DNA of 64,000 nucleotides, taken from positions 62,001 through 126,000 of the forward strand of contig WIDE01000078.1 of NCBI GenBank assembly GCA_015039315.1. The letters are read 5' to 3'. Origin of the DNA: Clavulina sp. PMI_390 (Eukaryota; Basidiomycota; Agaricomycetes; Cantharellales; Hydnaceae). The notes under the pieces are model-generated. The model saw nothing but the letters and a program-made list of their open reading frames with translations. It ran no database searches and was not told where the DNA came from. The position numbers and the translations under genes were made by a program. This document shows positions 46,076 to 58,113 of the stretch, one piece after another. Numbering within the stretch: position 1 is the first letter of the stretch; the number at the start of each line of letters is the position of its first letter.

Positions 46076-48362
46076 TCAAGCTTCAGGGACAGCTGCCTGC
46101 AGTAATTGCAAAGCATCCTCTGAACGAGGCTGTAAAACATAATGGAAATTCTCTGGAAGACTACAAAAATCAAATGGTTTAGCGATCCTCAATTGGCTCA
46201 CTTAGAGAAATAGGACTTACTCGACCAGTTTGCCCGTTGTGGCGGTAGTAGGTATCACCTCCTTGCCATTCTCATCAAGAGGCTTCACAATGTTCATGGT
46301 TGCCAGCAGCGTAATCATGTTGGACACCACGACTGCTTCGGCATAATGTTGACCTGGGCAAGTGCTACGAGAAAAGAATTGGGTGAAATTGCTTTGGGAA
46401 AACTCGTGCTGGAAAGTACTTACCGCCTGCCAGCGGAAAAGACGAAAAGGCGAGGGTCAAGCGGAGGGTTTGAAACCATGAAGCGATCGGGGTCAAACTT
46501 GTCTCCATGCTCGTAGATCTCGGGGTCGAGGGCAATAGCGCTACGTCAGGAATGGTGAGAAAACAGGTAGCGGACTTTCTCGCTTATCAACTCACTATGC
46601 GTTTTGGAACACATATGTCCCCTTCGGAATGAAATATCCTAGCAGGCCAAAGTATAAGCCACAACATACGATGATTTGATTGGCACTCATACCTTCATAC
46701 TCATCGTCTTCAGTCGTTAGATGAGGAATACCCCACGGTGCTGTGACCCTGAATCGAATGGTCTCCTTGAATATAGCTTCGACATATGGTAAACGTCCTG
46801 CAGCATAGCTATAATATGAAAATTTAACAACGGTGAGTGAAGTGTTTCAGAGGAGTGACTCACTCCTCGTGAGTTGGTAAGCGATCATGACCAATAACAC
46901 GATCAATTTCGTCCTGAGCCTTCTGTTGAACTTCAGGGTGTAGAAGCATCGCATAGATGAAGTTCATTAGGCTCCCAGTTGTTGTCTCGGTTCCAGCAAC
47001 AACTGGGACATTGGATGGGCAAATGTTAGAGAGACTGAGAGAAATGTCCTGAAGAATGGGAGAGACGGTACGTACAGCCCGACCCAGCAGCGTGCATAAT
47101 ACTGGCTTGATCCAAGGTATTCAACGGATCGTTAAGCATACGAGTAGAGAACGACTCTGGGTTGCTGCCTTCTTTCTATTCATCCGATATTCAGAACATA
47201 ACTCAGCATCGCAAAGAGGTGGGGCACTGATTAAATCAGGATACACTCACTTCACCCTTTAGGACAATATCAAAAGGCTGCTCCTTCATCCAACCGATCT
47301 TGTTTCTCCATTCTCGTCGCTCCTGCTTCCAGTCTCCTCCGATGATCCAATCCGGTACGTGGGCCACTACGGGTACCGTGAAAGTTAGCGCATAGCTACA
47401 CAAACAAAATTCTAGCTTCTGACTCACACCAAGGATGCAAGTTGATAATGTAGACCCCAGGGACAATTGAAGCGCTAGCGAGCCCAATCGCCTTATGAAT
47501 TGCTTGCGTGATCTGATTCAGTGGTAAACGTGAGCAAAAGAAGTTTTTCCACATAAGATCATAGCGGCATACCAGGTTGCCATCAGAGCGAATCTTGAGA
47601 CCATAAAAAGTCTGAACAAATGTTCGTACTATAGTGCTAAGAAACGATTGAAGTATTAGCGTGCATTCATCAAGTACATTTAAATATCCGATATACCTGA
47701 AAGAATCCTTGGAGGAAGTTGAACCGTCTTCGTAGCTCTTGAGAATGGAGTATTGCGCATTTGACATAATATCTGGCCGCCAGGATGTGCGAATCGCGTC
47801 TTTACCGAGGTGAGCCGCGAACATTCGGCGTTCCTCCTTCCACTTGGGGCCCCAGGGAGTCATGGGCATGTTAGCCCCAACAGCAATGCTATAATGGACA
47901 ATGAGTCAAGGAAAGGCAGTGTCTGGGGGATGGGTGTGACGTACTCCATGTCAGCTGGTGGAAGCTGTGGTCGATCAGAGTAGATCGTCCCGCGTTTCGA
48001 CGCTAGATCAACCACGGTCTTATAATTTCCTAGAAGAAGGACAGGCTTCCCCAAGACCTGGAAGAACACTATGTCGCCTGTGGGGAGTCGGGGTCGCTTG
48101 AGCCAAAGGGTCATGACTATGATTAGGCTGGACATCACTCACCGTATTTCTTGTTGAGTTCTGTGAAGAATAGATGGGTGTCTCGCTTAGGGAACCAGAG
48201 ACCGATACCCAGTAGAGGCAGCCCCACAGGACCAGGTGGCGAGCCACGGACTTGCCAGCGGAGGTATGCAGGTATAACCAGCGCAGAAGCAGAGATGATG
48301 GCAAGCAACACCCCTGCAACATATGTGGGTGTAAGAGATGGCGTCGGCACGAACGCGAGCAT
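46076..48362 (-). CDS. Cytochrome P450 monooxygenase, twin copy 2
   Basis: Thirteen minus-strand exons: 48143-48362, 47945-48077, 47697-47888, 47573-47636, 47428-47512, 47251-47366, 47076-47175, 46864-47002, 46693-46808, 46596-46638, 46424-46540, 46221-46364, 46076-46160; 517 residues. Membrane anchor [20 protein letters not shown], then [12 protein letters not shown]-helix AGTETTT, ExxR in [13 protein letters not shown], heme loop FSAGRRTCPGQ with the ligand Cys. Exons 2 to 13 have the same lengths as in copy 1 (133, 192, 64, 85, 116, 100, 139, 116, 43, 117, 144, 85); only exon 1 differs, by 15 bases. Functional by all visible signs. Same unknown-substrate microsomal P450 family as copy 1. 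Confidence 0.88.
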
Positions 48363-49500
48363 AGCAAGGTTGGAGGTCACTATCAGATGACAGAGGGACC
48401 AAAAGGAAGCACCAGCGCCCTCATACTTGCCTTTTCTAAGGTTTAACCATTCAACTGATTGAGGTACAATATGATCCCTCCGCCCTTGTCGGGAACACTT
48501 GAGCAGGGCGACGCGGTCTTGGTGAATCCCAAGTACAGAGCCGAGCTGCAGAGCAATGCCTGACTTTGTCTGATTGGGAAATCAGTTGTAGTACGAGAAC
48601 AATTCGATATAGCCAAGGATACCCCTCATGCAGCGTTTGAGTCGGGCATCATTTGCAGATCGCTTCGTGAATCATTCAGTGCACGGGTAATGAAAAGGCA
48701 CCATTTTCTCAACAAGCCCATTTCTTCGATCAAGCTCCTTGTGTTGACCACTATCTAGGGGTTTGGGCGCTACTCGATGGTGAAGGAGATGGCAAGGGGT
48801 ACTGCAGTGTGATTGGTTCTGTCCTCACAGATCAAGTCTCCAGCCAGACCCTCGGCGTTTTGGTGGGAGCGGAGATGAAGTGGAAAATTGTCCAGCAGCT
48901 AGCCACATATGGATTGGCGAATCCCAATACTGTTGGCGGGAAGTTCTCAAGGAGCAATCATTTACTTTTTAGGAAGACATCGCTAACACGTTAACTAGGT
49001 GTTCAAAGGCACTATGATGATTGTAGGGTTTGTCCTACAGATCTAGCGGCGGAGCCAGCTAAAGTAGCAGAGGTGTTGCTGACAGGAATGGGGAAGCATC
49101 GGGACCGTTGGGGCAGTCAACAAGCCACAACTCGCCACGGCCTTGAAGTCGACCATTCTTGTCCGGTCAACAATGAGATTTTTGGGGCATATTAGAATTT
49201 TATTTACCTCTCCATATTATTGAACAAACTCTTCGTAGGCTACTTTGCATTCTGGTGAGCGGTTCCGCCTCCGGGTGTGTATCTCCGACGTTGTGCGACC
49301 ATCATATATTCGCAGAGTTCCCTTCCATCCACAAGAAACCCCACCTCCGCCAACAATGGATTGGGTATCTATTTTTTGGTTTTATTTTCTAAAACCTCTG
49401 GCTCTATGGACATCATCTTCGACTCTCGAACCCAGACACTATTCACCTTCAAATGTGAATGTACTGAGCACTTACACCAGCTAGAGCTTTGAGAATCCTT
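48363..49500. other. Region with possible decayed coding fragments
   Basis: About 1.1 kb. Short plus-strand frames at about 48470-48560, 48605-48750 and 48770-48990 read as plausible protein but carry stops and no consistent splice sites join them. No family is recognised. They may be remains of an old gene or chance. Confidence 0.25.
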
Positions 49501-50760
49501 CCGCCGCGTTTCCTAAGATAATCTCTAGCAGAGGTGAATGGCGCAAGCCATGCTGGTCAATTGGCCGGCGCGAAGCATGACATATTGCGCCGCGCTGCCA
49601 TTCATGTAGGTGGTGTTCAAAGGATTTGCCCTCCGCAACTGATCATACCCACGAACATCACGGCAAAGAGTTGCCTTGAAGCGCGATGTATCCGCGGACC
49701 ATGGAGAAAACGACCACCGTGGCGCCTCACTCACCACTGGCATCCGCCCGAGTACGTGGCACTGCGAGGTGCTCTACGTCCTCCATCCCGTCCGTCCCGC
49801 CGCTACGTCCCCCACGCACATGGGTAAGATCATGAAAGGGGTTATTTCGTTTGGATATCGGCTTACTAACCTGAAAGCCTCCAGTGTTCATTTCCAGTAT
49901 TCGGTTCAGACTGCTCTCAACATTCTCACCAGACCATTCAACTGTGTTCTGTTGAATATCATCCAACAGCCATAGAGACAGCGACTGATGGTGATCACCT
50001 GACTCTTGCATGGTCAGTTGCTGACCGACCGAGTTCAACAAGTGCCCAGTTAGCCGTCTGCCCTCCGCGTCCGCACGCTCAGTTTGATTCATTGTCACTA
50101 GCGCCTGCAACAGTTCTAAGCCTAGCTGGAATGCAGATTGTTCTTGAACAATGGCAGTCACAGAACAGATTCGCAACCACCGAGTCGAGTCTAGAGCTGT
50201 GCAGACGTTCGCTCCAATCAATATTCGCCATGGGTCCCCCACAACGCGATACCCTGATAGCCGCTCACAAGTCCTCATTTTTCAGGGGTTGCAAGGTCGG
50301 TTATTGCAGTTGGAGTTGCTAGCCTTGGCCGCCTCCCACATGACGATAGCGTCTGTGGAATGGTTGCTGTTCTAGTGCACCAAAAAGAGGGGAAGTAGTT
50401 CACTAGCCCAAGATTTCTGGCCATTGAGCATATAGGGTCTTGATGGTCCATCGAGCCCCGCCAAGAACTAGAACGAGACCAACATGGTGGCGGTATGCAG
50501 AGGATGTTATTTTGTCACGAAGATCAGCTCGGCTGAGAACTATGACGTCTTGCCGCCAATGATACGACTGCTGCTGAGAATGCATAAGGCGAAAAATGCT
50601 GGCATGGGATAGATCGTGGTCGTCAAGAGTAAAGACCGGCAGTGAGTGGTCGGCAAACAATGAGAACCAGAGTGGAGCTGGGTGTGGAGTACATATGCAT
50701 GAGAGATATCAGCGCTTCCATCGATCACCACTCCAACCTAGGGTGAATCTCCTTTATACC
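49500..50760 (-). pseudogene. Decayed cytochrome P450 (ent-kaurene-oxidase-like group)
   Basis: Read on the minus strand. A TATA box (complement of 50751-50758) is followed by broken frames. The best-preserved piece is at about 49870-50230: RILIGANVCTALDSTRWLRI matches the family segment around FVGxxLCRNxxWL, and SLSLWLLDDIQQ followed by VESSLNRILEMN matches the LxWLLDE and helix-I entry region. Further down, AGQLTSMACAIH at about 49525-49565 lies where a heme loop would be expected, but no FxxGxRxCxG motif is intact. Several stops and frame shifts interrupt it. The P450 twins nearby belong to a different group, so this is not a third copy of them. Confidence 0.4.
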
Positions 50761-51994
50761 GGGGTGGCACGGTCGTTCATCAGGCGCTAAATGCTCTCTC
50801 TCATCTCTCCCACTCTCATGGAAGGGTGAAAAGTGAATGAGGTAGTGACGTCACTGACGACGTCATGAGAAGGTCGGCCTTGTACGACTTGAGAGGTTTA
50901 TGCGTGAAGAATGGGCTAGCGGAAGATCGTACTCGCAAAGTACCGGTCCTGAGCCCGGTGCGGTTTTTGGGTAAAGAAGACCGCTTGAATGCATAGTTCG
51001 TGGTGTAGAGGAAATGGGAATGACAGATGTTTGAGAGCCACAGTCAACCATGGACAATTTTCGTCGACATTGTGCATCAGGAGGAGGAACGAACGGAGGA
51101 TTAGAGCTCAAAAACAGAGCGTGGAGTGCTGCTGCACCGTAATTTTTTGTTTCCCAGACAAACGAGTTGCACAATCGAGACTAAATGGTGCCAAGGGATA
51201 TGATGATGTGCGTCAGGTAAAGACACGAGTCAGAAGACCAGAGTGCATCATAGCAGATTCAGTATAAAGACGGTAATAGTCTACAATCTCAGTATTGCCT
51301 CTCTCTCCCTCTCGTTTTGAGTCTGAAGAACAAAGCTTTGGAGACGCGAAACAGCTGTGCTTGTGCGAACATCTATAACCTGATCGAAGGCACAAGAATG
51401 AAGGAGTTCAGAAATAATAACAGCGAGCATGGCCATGTTATCGTCGGACTCCACTAGCACTTCCACCCCACGACGTCGGGGTGGTGTAACCGCTCCATTG
51501 ACAATGACACTGGCAACTGACAGCTCAAGCGAACCGATGACTTCGTGGACACTAGGCCGATATTAGTAGTAAAATTCCACGCGGAAACAACGGACAACTT
51601 CTAGGCAACATACTTCAACTAGCAAGTTCTCAGCAGCAACTTGGGCTGGCTCCGACTTCATTTCGGTCCCGAGATTCGTAGGACATTTTTTGTGGCTGCT
51701 CAGCCACACCTAGTGACGTCGATAAACTCCGGCATTAGGCTTGAAGGCACCAAAGATACCTAACAAGTGCTCGTTCCTGCCTTCATCGGATTGTCAGTAA
51801 GAGGCTGGTCGTATGTTGTCGATCCGGTCGTACATTTTTCGAGCACGAACACATGTTCGCCTGGTCGAGGGTTCCTCAACCGCTCCTATTGGGCGTATAA
51901 ATACGCTCGATTTCGAGGACCTCTCCTTCCTCTATCATCCCTCACCCTCCCGCCCCGATCTTCTCAGCCTCGCGCGCCGTCTTCCGTCTCAACC
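50761..51994. other. Region with no firm gene; promoter of the DUF89 gene at its right end
   Basis: A minus-strand frame at about 51280-51540 looks like a final exon (EVIGSLELSVASVIVNG, MAMLAVIISELLHSCAF) but no upstream exon joins it in frame. A TATA box TATAAATA at 51896-51903, with an inverted CCAAT (ATTGG) at 51888-51892, precedes the plus-strand ATG at 51995 by about 100 bases. Confidence 0.4.
51896..51903 (+). promoter_or_regulatory. TATA box of the DUF89 gene
   Basis: TATAAATA, 92 bases before the start codon, with ATTGG just upstream. Good core-promoter match. Confidence 0.55.
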
Positions 51995-54213
51995 ATGGCC
52001 GAAGTAGGTTTCCCAGGCTATTCGCCTCCCTGTGTGCGACGCTGACGTCGCGCTTGTCCAGACCAAGCCTGTCACCAAAACGATCCTCAGCCTCGGCAAT
52101 CTGCCTCCAAAGCCCAAGAGCGCGAATGAGCTTGGGTCTATGGCCGCATTCCCTCGCACACCCTCGCGTGTCGACCCCAACAACCCTCCTTGGCCCGCGT
52201 ACCGGGGTAAGTCTTGCCGATCTCGACATACTTTTTTATGCCAACCCTTACTCAACAAATTTCGCCTACTGTTAGGCTACCATGAGTACTCTTTCGCGTA
52301 CGCCACTATGGGCAAACGTCTTCCCACTATCCTAGGCAAGGCTATCGACGATGTCATTCGCACACTCAACGAGCAGGTGAGTTCTGTTCTATCATGTCGT
52401 TCGGCCGTGAATGGTGACACCTCGTAACTGACATGTCCCTTCCCCTCCAGTCCGACGAAGATATCATTGTCGACCTCAGCGAGTGCATCAAGCGCATGGA
52501 CGTACTGATGGCCGATCTCACTGGGAACAAGAAACTACGACCCATCATCGACGATAACGAAGCCGACGTCGCACTGTGGAACAAGGTAAATCCACCTGAT
52601 CTCTAACTCCCCACATGCTCGTTCTAAGCGCTTGTGCTCCAGGAAATCGCAAGATACTTCCAAGGAAAAGGTATGCATTGAATGCTCGCAATTCGGGCCT
52701 ATCACTTACGACGGCCGTTGCTAGACTTCATGAATGCGCCGTGGCTATTCGCCGAGGCATACAAATACCGCCGCCTGCGTGAATGCTTTTCTGTCAGCAA
52801 GTATTGGAAGGTCCGTTAGTTGTTCTCCGATGACGTCAATATCGATTGGCGGGTCTGAATTGACTTCCATTCTAGGAATACGATGTCTTTTTCCGCCAAA
52901 AATGCGACACCTTTGCACGATCAGCAGAGGCTGTTTTCGAGCTCTCCACTCGTTTCGCTATCCCCTGGAAGCAGGCTGAGGGCCTCACTCCCGAGCTGCA
53001 AGCTGCCGCCAAGAAAGCTATCTTCCGCGAGCTCACCCAGATCTGTCTGTGGGGGAATTCCACCGACTTGTCGCTGCTCATCAACGTAAGCTTATTTCTC
53101 TGCTTCTTCGGCCATCGATTGTCGAACTGTGCGCGCGGAGGCTTTCATATTTTAATGCCTCCTTGGCCACGTCACTGATTCCATCCTTTCCGGTCCTCAT
53201 GCTTACCCTGCTTCATTTCTCCTAGATGACCGAAGAGGACATCAAGAAGCTTCAATCTACTGGCGGTGACCATCTTGCTGCTACGGAGAAGAACATTCTT
53301 GGCAACAACATCGATGAAGTTTGGGAGATTGTCAGCACCCTCGAGGGCGGTCGTGTCGACTTCGTCCTCGACAACGCTGGCTTCGAGTTGTACTGCGACA
53401 TGGTCTATGGTGAGTGTCTCTCCTCACTGCATAACAACGTCCGCCATGACTTTGTAGCTGACTCTCATTGCTTCTTATCTGGTGCCCTCCACCTTTAGCT
53501 GACTGGCTCATTCAATCCGGCCTCGTCAAAACTATCCACTTCCACGGCAAGCGTCTACCCTGGTTCGTGTCCGACGTGACCAAAAAGGACTGGTCCTGGC
53601 TCATCAACTCGTGTGTCTACGGGCACCTATTTCCCACCGCCTCCGAAGCCGAAATCGCGTCGCTGCGCGTGCTCGGTGAGCGCTGGAAGGCCTACGAGCG
53701 TTCGGGTCAATGGGTCTATGAGCAGCACCCCTTCTGGTGCACTGGCTACACCTTCTGGGACCTCGCTGCCGAGGCTCCCGATCTGTTCCTGCACCTCAGC
53801 AAGAGCGACCTCGTCATGTTCAAGGGTGACCTGAACCACCGCAAGCTCACATACGACTGCGCGGCCCCGGCGGCGACAACATTCGAGCAAGCGATTGGTC
53901 CGATGGCCAGCCTTGCAGGTGCTCCTCCTGTTGTGAGTCTGAGAACGGTCAAGTCCGACGTGGTTGTTGGGTTGCCCAGCAACGAGATCGCGGACGAGCT
54001 TGACAAGACTGAGCCTGGCTGGAAGATTTCGGGCAAATACGTGAGTAGAACTTTCTTTCTTTTGCTTTCTTCCCACCTCGCGGCCTGGTGCGATGTCGCC
54101 AACCTCCTGTAGTCCGTTTGCTGTTAGCAAGTTACTAACAAATGTTTTTTCTCATTTAGGCTGTTGTCCTACTCTCAGAAGGTCGCCCTGGCGAGAAAGT
54201 TCGCTTTGCGTAG
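51995..54213 (+). CDS. DUF89/ARMT1-like metal-dependent damage-control phosphatase
   Basis: Ten exons: 51995-52003, 52062-52206, 52276-52376, 52451-52585, 52643-52670, 52725-52810, 52876-53085, 53226-53409, 53499-54040, 54160-54213; 497 residues. Features of the DUF89 family: PPWPAYRGYHEYSFAYATM near the start, KDFMNAPWLFAEAYKYRRL, LWGNSTDLSLL, the metal-site motif FVLDNAGFELYCDM, and GDLNHRKL. ARMT1 and its yeast homologue YMR027W are cobalt- or manganese-dependent phosphatases acting on sugar phosphates such as fructose-1-phosphate; human ARMT1 was first described as a protein-glutamate methyltransferase. Full-length and intact, cytosolic. The first coding exon is only nine bases (M-A-E) and exon 5 is 28 bases. 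Confidence 0.9.
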
Positions 54214-56436
54214 AGGAATATCCCCTCCACTGACTCGGCATATTCAATCATCCTCTTCTTATCTATTCTTTCCAGCTACGCCCACACCTACAGCTATCCT
54301 TTCTAGAGTCTAGAATCTAGACATAGACTTGACACGGCCAACAACTCAATGTCCGTCATCGGGGTTATATCGCACCATGCCTCGCAGCTCGTAGAACGTA
54401 CCATCATCGCTTTCCCTCCTCATCGCACTTACCTTTCATCGACAATAACTATTTCACCCTCCCTCCTCTCCCGTGTATGAATATCTCGTGTTTCACTACT
54501 GTATGGTACAAGCAACTCTACGTTGTATTATGGAATCTGAATTTTAGGATACTATGAACCAAACCTCTGTCCAGTGGTGAAACAACAGGCGTCGTTAATG
54601 TGGGGAGAGTATTGCCCATAGGAGGAAGGAGTTCACGTGATGGATTCAGATTGGCTCTTCTTTCTCCTTACCACCACCTTCTGCAGCAAGCGGAGACATG
54701 CTCGTGTCGACTCTTCCCGATTTTTCCTCTCATAGTTATCTATGGCTAAGGGATGGAGTTTCGGCATGTTCCTAGTCTCCACCTGATGTCTTCGCTTGAT
54801 CACGTCGTGTTCGCTCTGTTTGTTGGTCTAAAGTGTATCTTAGGCTGGGTGCTGACGCGGAGAAAAAGACGGACTTGTTTGAGGATCTCTTCTGCTTCTA
54901 GTCTACTTTCTTGCCTGCTACTAGGACCTGCAGAACTTTGGGGAGGAGAAGAGCATCAATCTCGCGGTCTGAAAGCTGATGCGGTCTTCATCCAGCGCGG
55001 CAAACTTGGACACGCCACACCATCAATCTGATTTGGGAGGCCGCCAATGCCTCTTAAACCATCGCAGGGTAGTAGGTTCCTTTGTCGCGCTCGAGGAATC
55101 AAGCTGAGGCGGGAGGTGGATGTTGGTAGCAGACCCTCCTTGAACAGTGGGAGGACAGGGAGTTGAAGCTCCTTCTGGCGAGACGCGCTCTCCCTCTCTC
55201 ATGCTCGAGCTCTCCATGTTATCTAGGGCGTTATACTTACTCAAAAGCTACCATTATGTTGGGAATGAACCATGAAGCCGGCGTTCGGTGACCGCGACAC
55301 AGTACTGATCTCCCAGAACACAAAACTTCACATCACTCCGTGTGCAAGAGATCATTTTCAGGGGGCTGTGTGACCAGCGCAGGCTTCTGTGAGCTCGGCT
55401 GAGAGGCTCGTGAAGCTTTACCAGAGACTGGCTCCAGTTGGCGTATCCTCACGCTTGTCGCTAATAACTTGATGTAGGGGATCATGAATAGCTCTCCCGA
55501 CAAGAAGGGTGCTTGCCTGCGAGCATCGTGATTCCGTACAGCCTCTTAATAGCCACGCGTCCTTATCAGGACCCCTGTCATATATGAGCCCTTCGTGTAG
55601 GCTACTACAGACCTAGCACCACATCCTATTCAGCCTCGCTTGTGTACCTCCCATTATTTCTCCATCTATGCGTCCTATCATTTATATAGACTAGAGAATA
55701 GACGTGGAATTTGCTATGATAATCCAACGATACTTAAGCTTCACCATACTTTGGTATCGCGATTCTGGCGCGAAACGTGGGGAATGCCCAGTCTATCCTA
55801 ATTTGGGCATGATTCTGTTTCCCACGGCCTGTTGGGCTTCTTTCGAACCTCGTTCCATGTTGGAAGTCTGGACCTTGATGCTCAGCTCGCGTTACAGGGC
55901 GAAGGGTAAAGAAATTTGAGAAATAGGGGACTCTCTGACATGTTTGAGCGTCGGGAACCCAACCTAAGGCGCCGTCGTATGCCATAGTGTCAACAGCATC
56001 ACCCCTACCACAGACGTACCTTCCGTCAGCATATCATGCATCGTCTCGAGCTTGCTTGAGCACTAAGACCTGTGCTACCTAGGTCTCGCTTGCCCTTGGA
56101 CGAGAGTTCTGCCTTCCTCGCATCAAGCATTCCGGAAAAATACGCGAAAAAGCGAGAGATTACTCTCTTGGCGCCACGGATTGAACGTGTCTTTGAAGTC
56201 GCTGTCTTGCTAGACGTAGCGTGCCCGACGAACATCGCGCTGGGTAGGCGGCATCAGCCGACCCTAGAGAGTATAAGTACCTGGACCCTTTGCCCACTTC
56301 CAGTTTCCCCCCCAAGACCAGACCACCAACTCGATATTTACGCTCTTCTAGAGTCAAACCCCTTGTCGCTCTCTACCCCCACAACCAGTACACTCGCACA
56401 CTCGCAACCCTACTCGCCCTCACAGCAACACACACG
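54214..56436. other. Long region without a recognised gene
   Basis: About 2.2 kb between co-oriented genes. No frame has a motif, signal peptide or supported splicing. The right end is the promoter of the secreted protein: TATAAG at 56272-56277, then a C-rich leader to the ATG at 56437. Confidence 0.4.
56272..56277 (+). promoter_or_regulatory. TATA-like box of the Ala/Pro-rich secreted protein gene
   Basis: TATAAG in GAGTATAAGTACC, about 160 bases before the start codon and followed by a pyrimidine- and CA-rich leader. Confidence 0.4.
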
Positions 56437-57740
56437 ATGATCTCGTCTGCCCTCCTCTCACTCCTCATTGCCACAACAGCCATCACTGCGCTCCCCGTCA
56501 CTGACGATGCCCCCGCTGCAGGCTCTGCTACTGCCCCTGCTCCTGCTGCCCCGGCCCCTCCAGCAGCCGCGCCCGCGCCCCCTGCCGCCCTCCCAGTTGC
56601 ATTCCCTCCAGCTGCGCCCGCGCCTGCTCCTCCAGCCGCACCAGCCCCTCCCGCGGCACCAGCTGGCCGTAGCCTCAATGTAAGTCCACCTCGATCACGA
56701 CGCGTCGATCTCCTACTGACCCCTTACGCGTTCGATTACAGGAGCTTCAAGAGATCGTGCGTGTTTCTTTGCCCTTCGTTCGTCGCCCTTTCCCGTTCTG
56801 ACATGTCATTCTATATAGTATCGTCGCGTCGATCCCGAGATCGTAGCTGACTTGACCACTCCTGAAAATACCGTACGTGTCTCTTCTCCCTTCTTGCTTC
56901 AACGCTGCCCTCACACTACCTCCGTCGCCATATAGGACACGGCTAGCGACAACTCCAAGCGCGTCTTTGGGGTTCGTTGACGATCCTGACACGTCTGACC
57001 CACTCTCTGACAAATGTCTCCTCTTGACAGATTCATGATGGCTCTCTCAACAACGTTGCCGACGTCGAGGGTCATGGCGTGCCGACCAACCATGTTGAAG
57101 CCGTTGACGTCAACACAGATCCTATCCTCCCCAACCGCTTCGACGACTTAACAGCGAAGATCTGTCTCAAGTACGATGTTGCCAAGATCGCGGGGGCCTG
57201 TAACGTGGTAAGTAATGGTCATTTTTCACTCGATTTCTCTCGTTGATCACCAAACTTTCGGACATCCAGGACGTCAACAAGGTGAAGGCTCAGTGCGATC
57301 AACTATGTGATGATCAGTCTACGCCCGCTCCCCATGTCGCCCACCCCCCTACTGCGAACGTGGACAACACCCTCGCCCCTTCTCCCAACAACGTGCCTGT
57401 TCCCAACCCCCACGACGCCCCCGTGCCCAATACCAACGGTGTTCCATCCCCCAACGCCAACGTGAATGTTTCTCCTTCCGTCAACGCGAACGGCGCTCCC
57501 TCTCCCAACGTGAACGGCATTCCTACCCCCAACGTCAATGGCCCTCCCTCCCCCAACAACATTCCCTCGCCCAATGCCAATGGTCCCAACCTGAACGTCG
57601 TCCCTCGTCCAAATGGTGCTCCCGTTCCCAACATGGGTGGTGGCCTTCCTGCTCTCAACGCAGCCCCCATCAACATTGCCGCCCCCGTTCACGTTCCCGT
57701 CAATGTCGCAGTTGGCTCTGACCCCGATTGTGGGTGCTAA
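56437..57740 (+). CDS. Secreted Ala/Pro-rich protein with Pro-Asn-Gly repeats
   Basis: Exons 56437-56679, 56742-56756, 56819-56872, 56936-56971, 57031-57207, 57270-57740; 331 residues. Signal peptide (SSALLSLLIATTAITALP). Then about 50 residues of Ala/Pro repeats (PAPPAAPAPPAA), a middle region of about 120 residues with the only ordered-looking sequence (ICLKYDVAKIAGACNV, KVKAQCDQLCDD), and a C-terminal tail of short repeats built on PSPNxNG and PVPN, ending DPDCGC. Several cysteines in the middle could form disulfides. SKR and RR sites may be cut by Kex2. No known domain; likely a cell-wall or extracellular protein. Three consecutive exons are only 15, 54 and 36 bases, all phase 0, so they can be skipped or added without breaking frame. 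Confidence 0.7.
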
Positions 57741-58113
57741 TAGTGTTGTTGGGTGGAGGTGTATACTGTCGAAGTCCCACTTGTTGTTTTCCTGTTTTCT
57801 CTTGTCGCTTTTTCTTTTGCCTGGTCTCATGAGTCGAGTGTATTTCTTTGATCCCCGAGTTCATTACGCTAGTGTATACCCTTTAGTGTTACTCTACTCC
57901 GAGAATATCATCTGTTGTCGCTGTGTGCCTTGGCGTTGTGAGTGAGTCCTAGTGTCAGAAGGGAAGGGGTGTTGTCCTTCGATCGCTTTCGTACCCGGGT
58001 CCTTCATCGATTGAATGCAAGAGTCATGCGCTCAGCCATAATTGAGAGTATTCGGATGAGCCATTTTGATGATTTGTCTTCATACAAAGTGCTACATGCG
58101 TGAACTAGTACTA
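57741..58113. other. Convergent 3' flanks
   Basis: Spacer of 373 bases between the stop codons of two convergent genes. T-rich in its left half. No gene and no clear terminator structure. Confidence 0.35.

Noticed and set aside
48470..48990. Protein-like fragments on the plus strand right of P450 copy 2
   Set aside because: Stops lie between the fragments and no GT-AG pairs join them in frame. No family is recognised.
32527..50760. Transposon or CRISPR-like explanation for the repeats
   Set aside because: The repeats are spacers of a gene duplication; no terminal inverted repeats, transposase, reverse transcriptase or regular repeat-spacer pattern were seen.
51280..51540. Possible final exon on the minus strand with EVIGSLELSVASVIVNG
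   Set aside because: The sequence looks protein-like, but the only good upstream donor (GTATGT after LLVE) is in the wrong phase and other phases give stops. Kept only as a note in the region entry.
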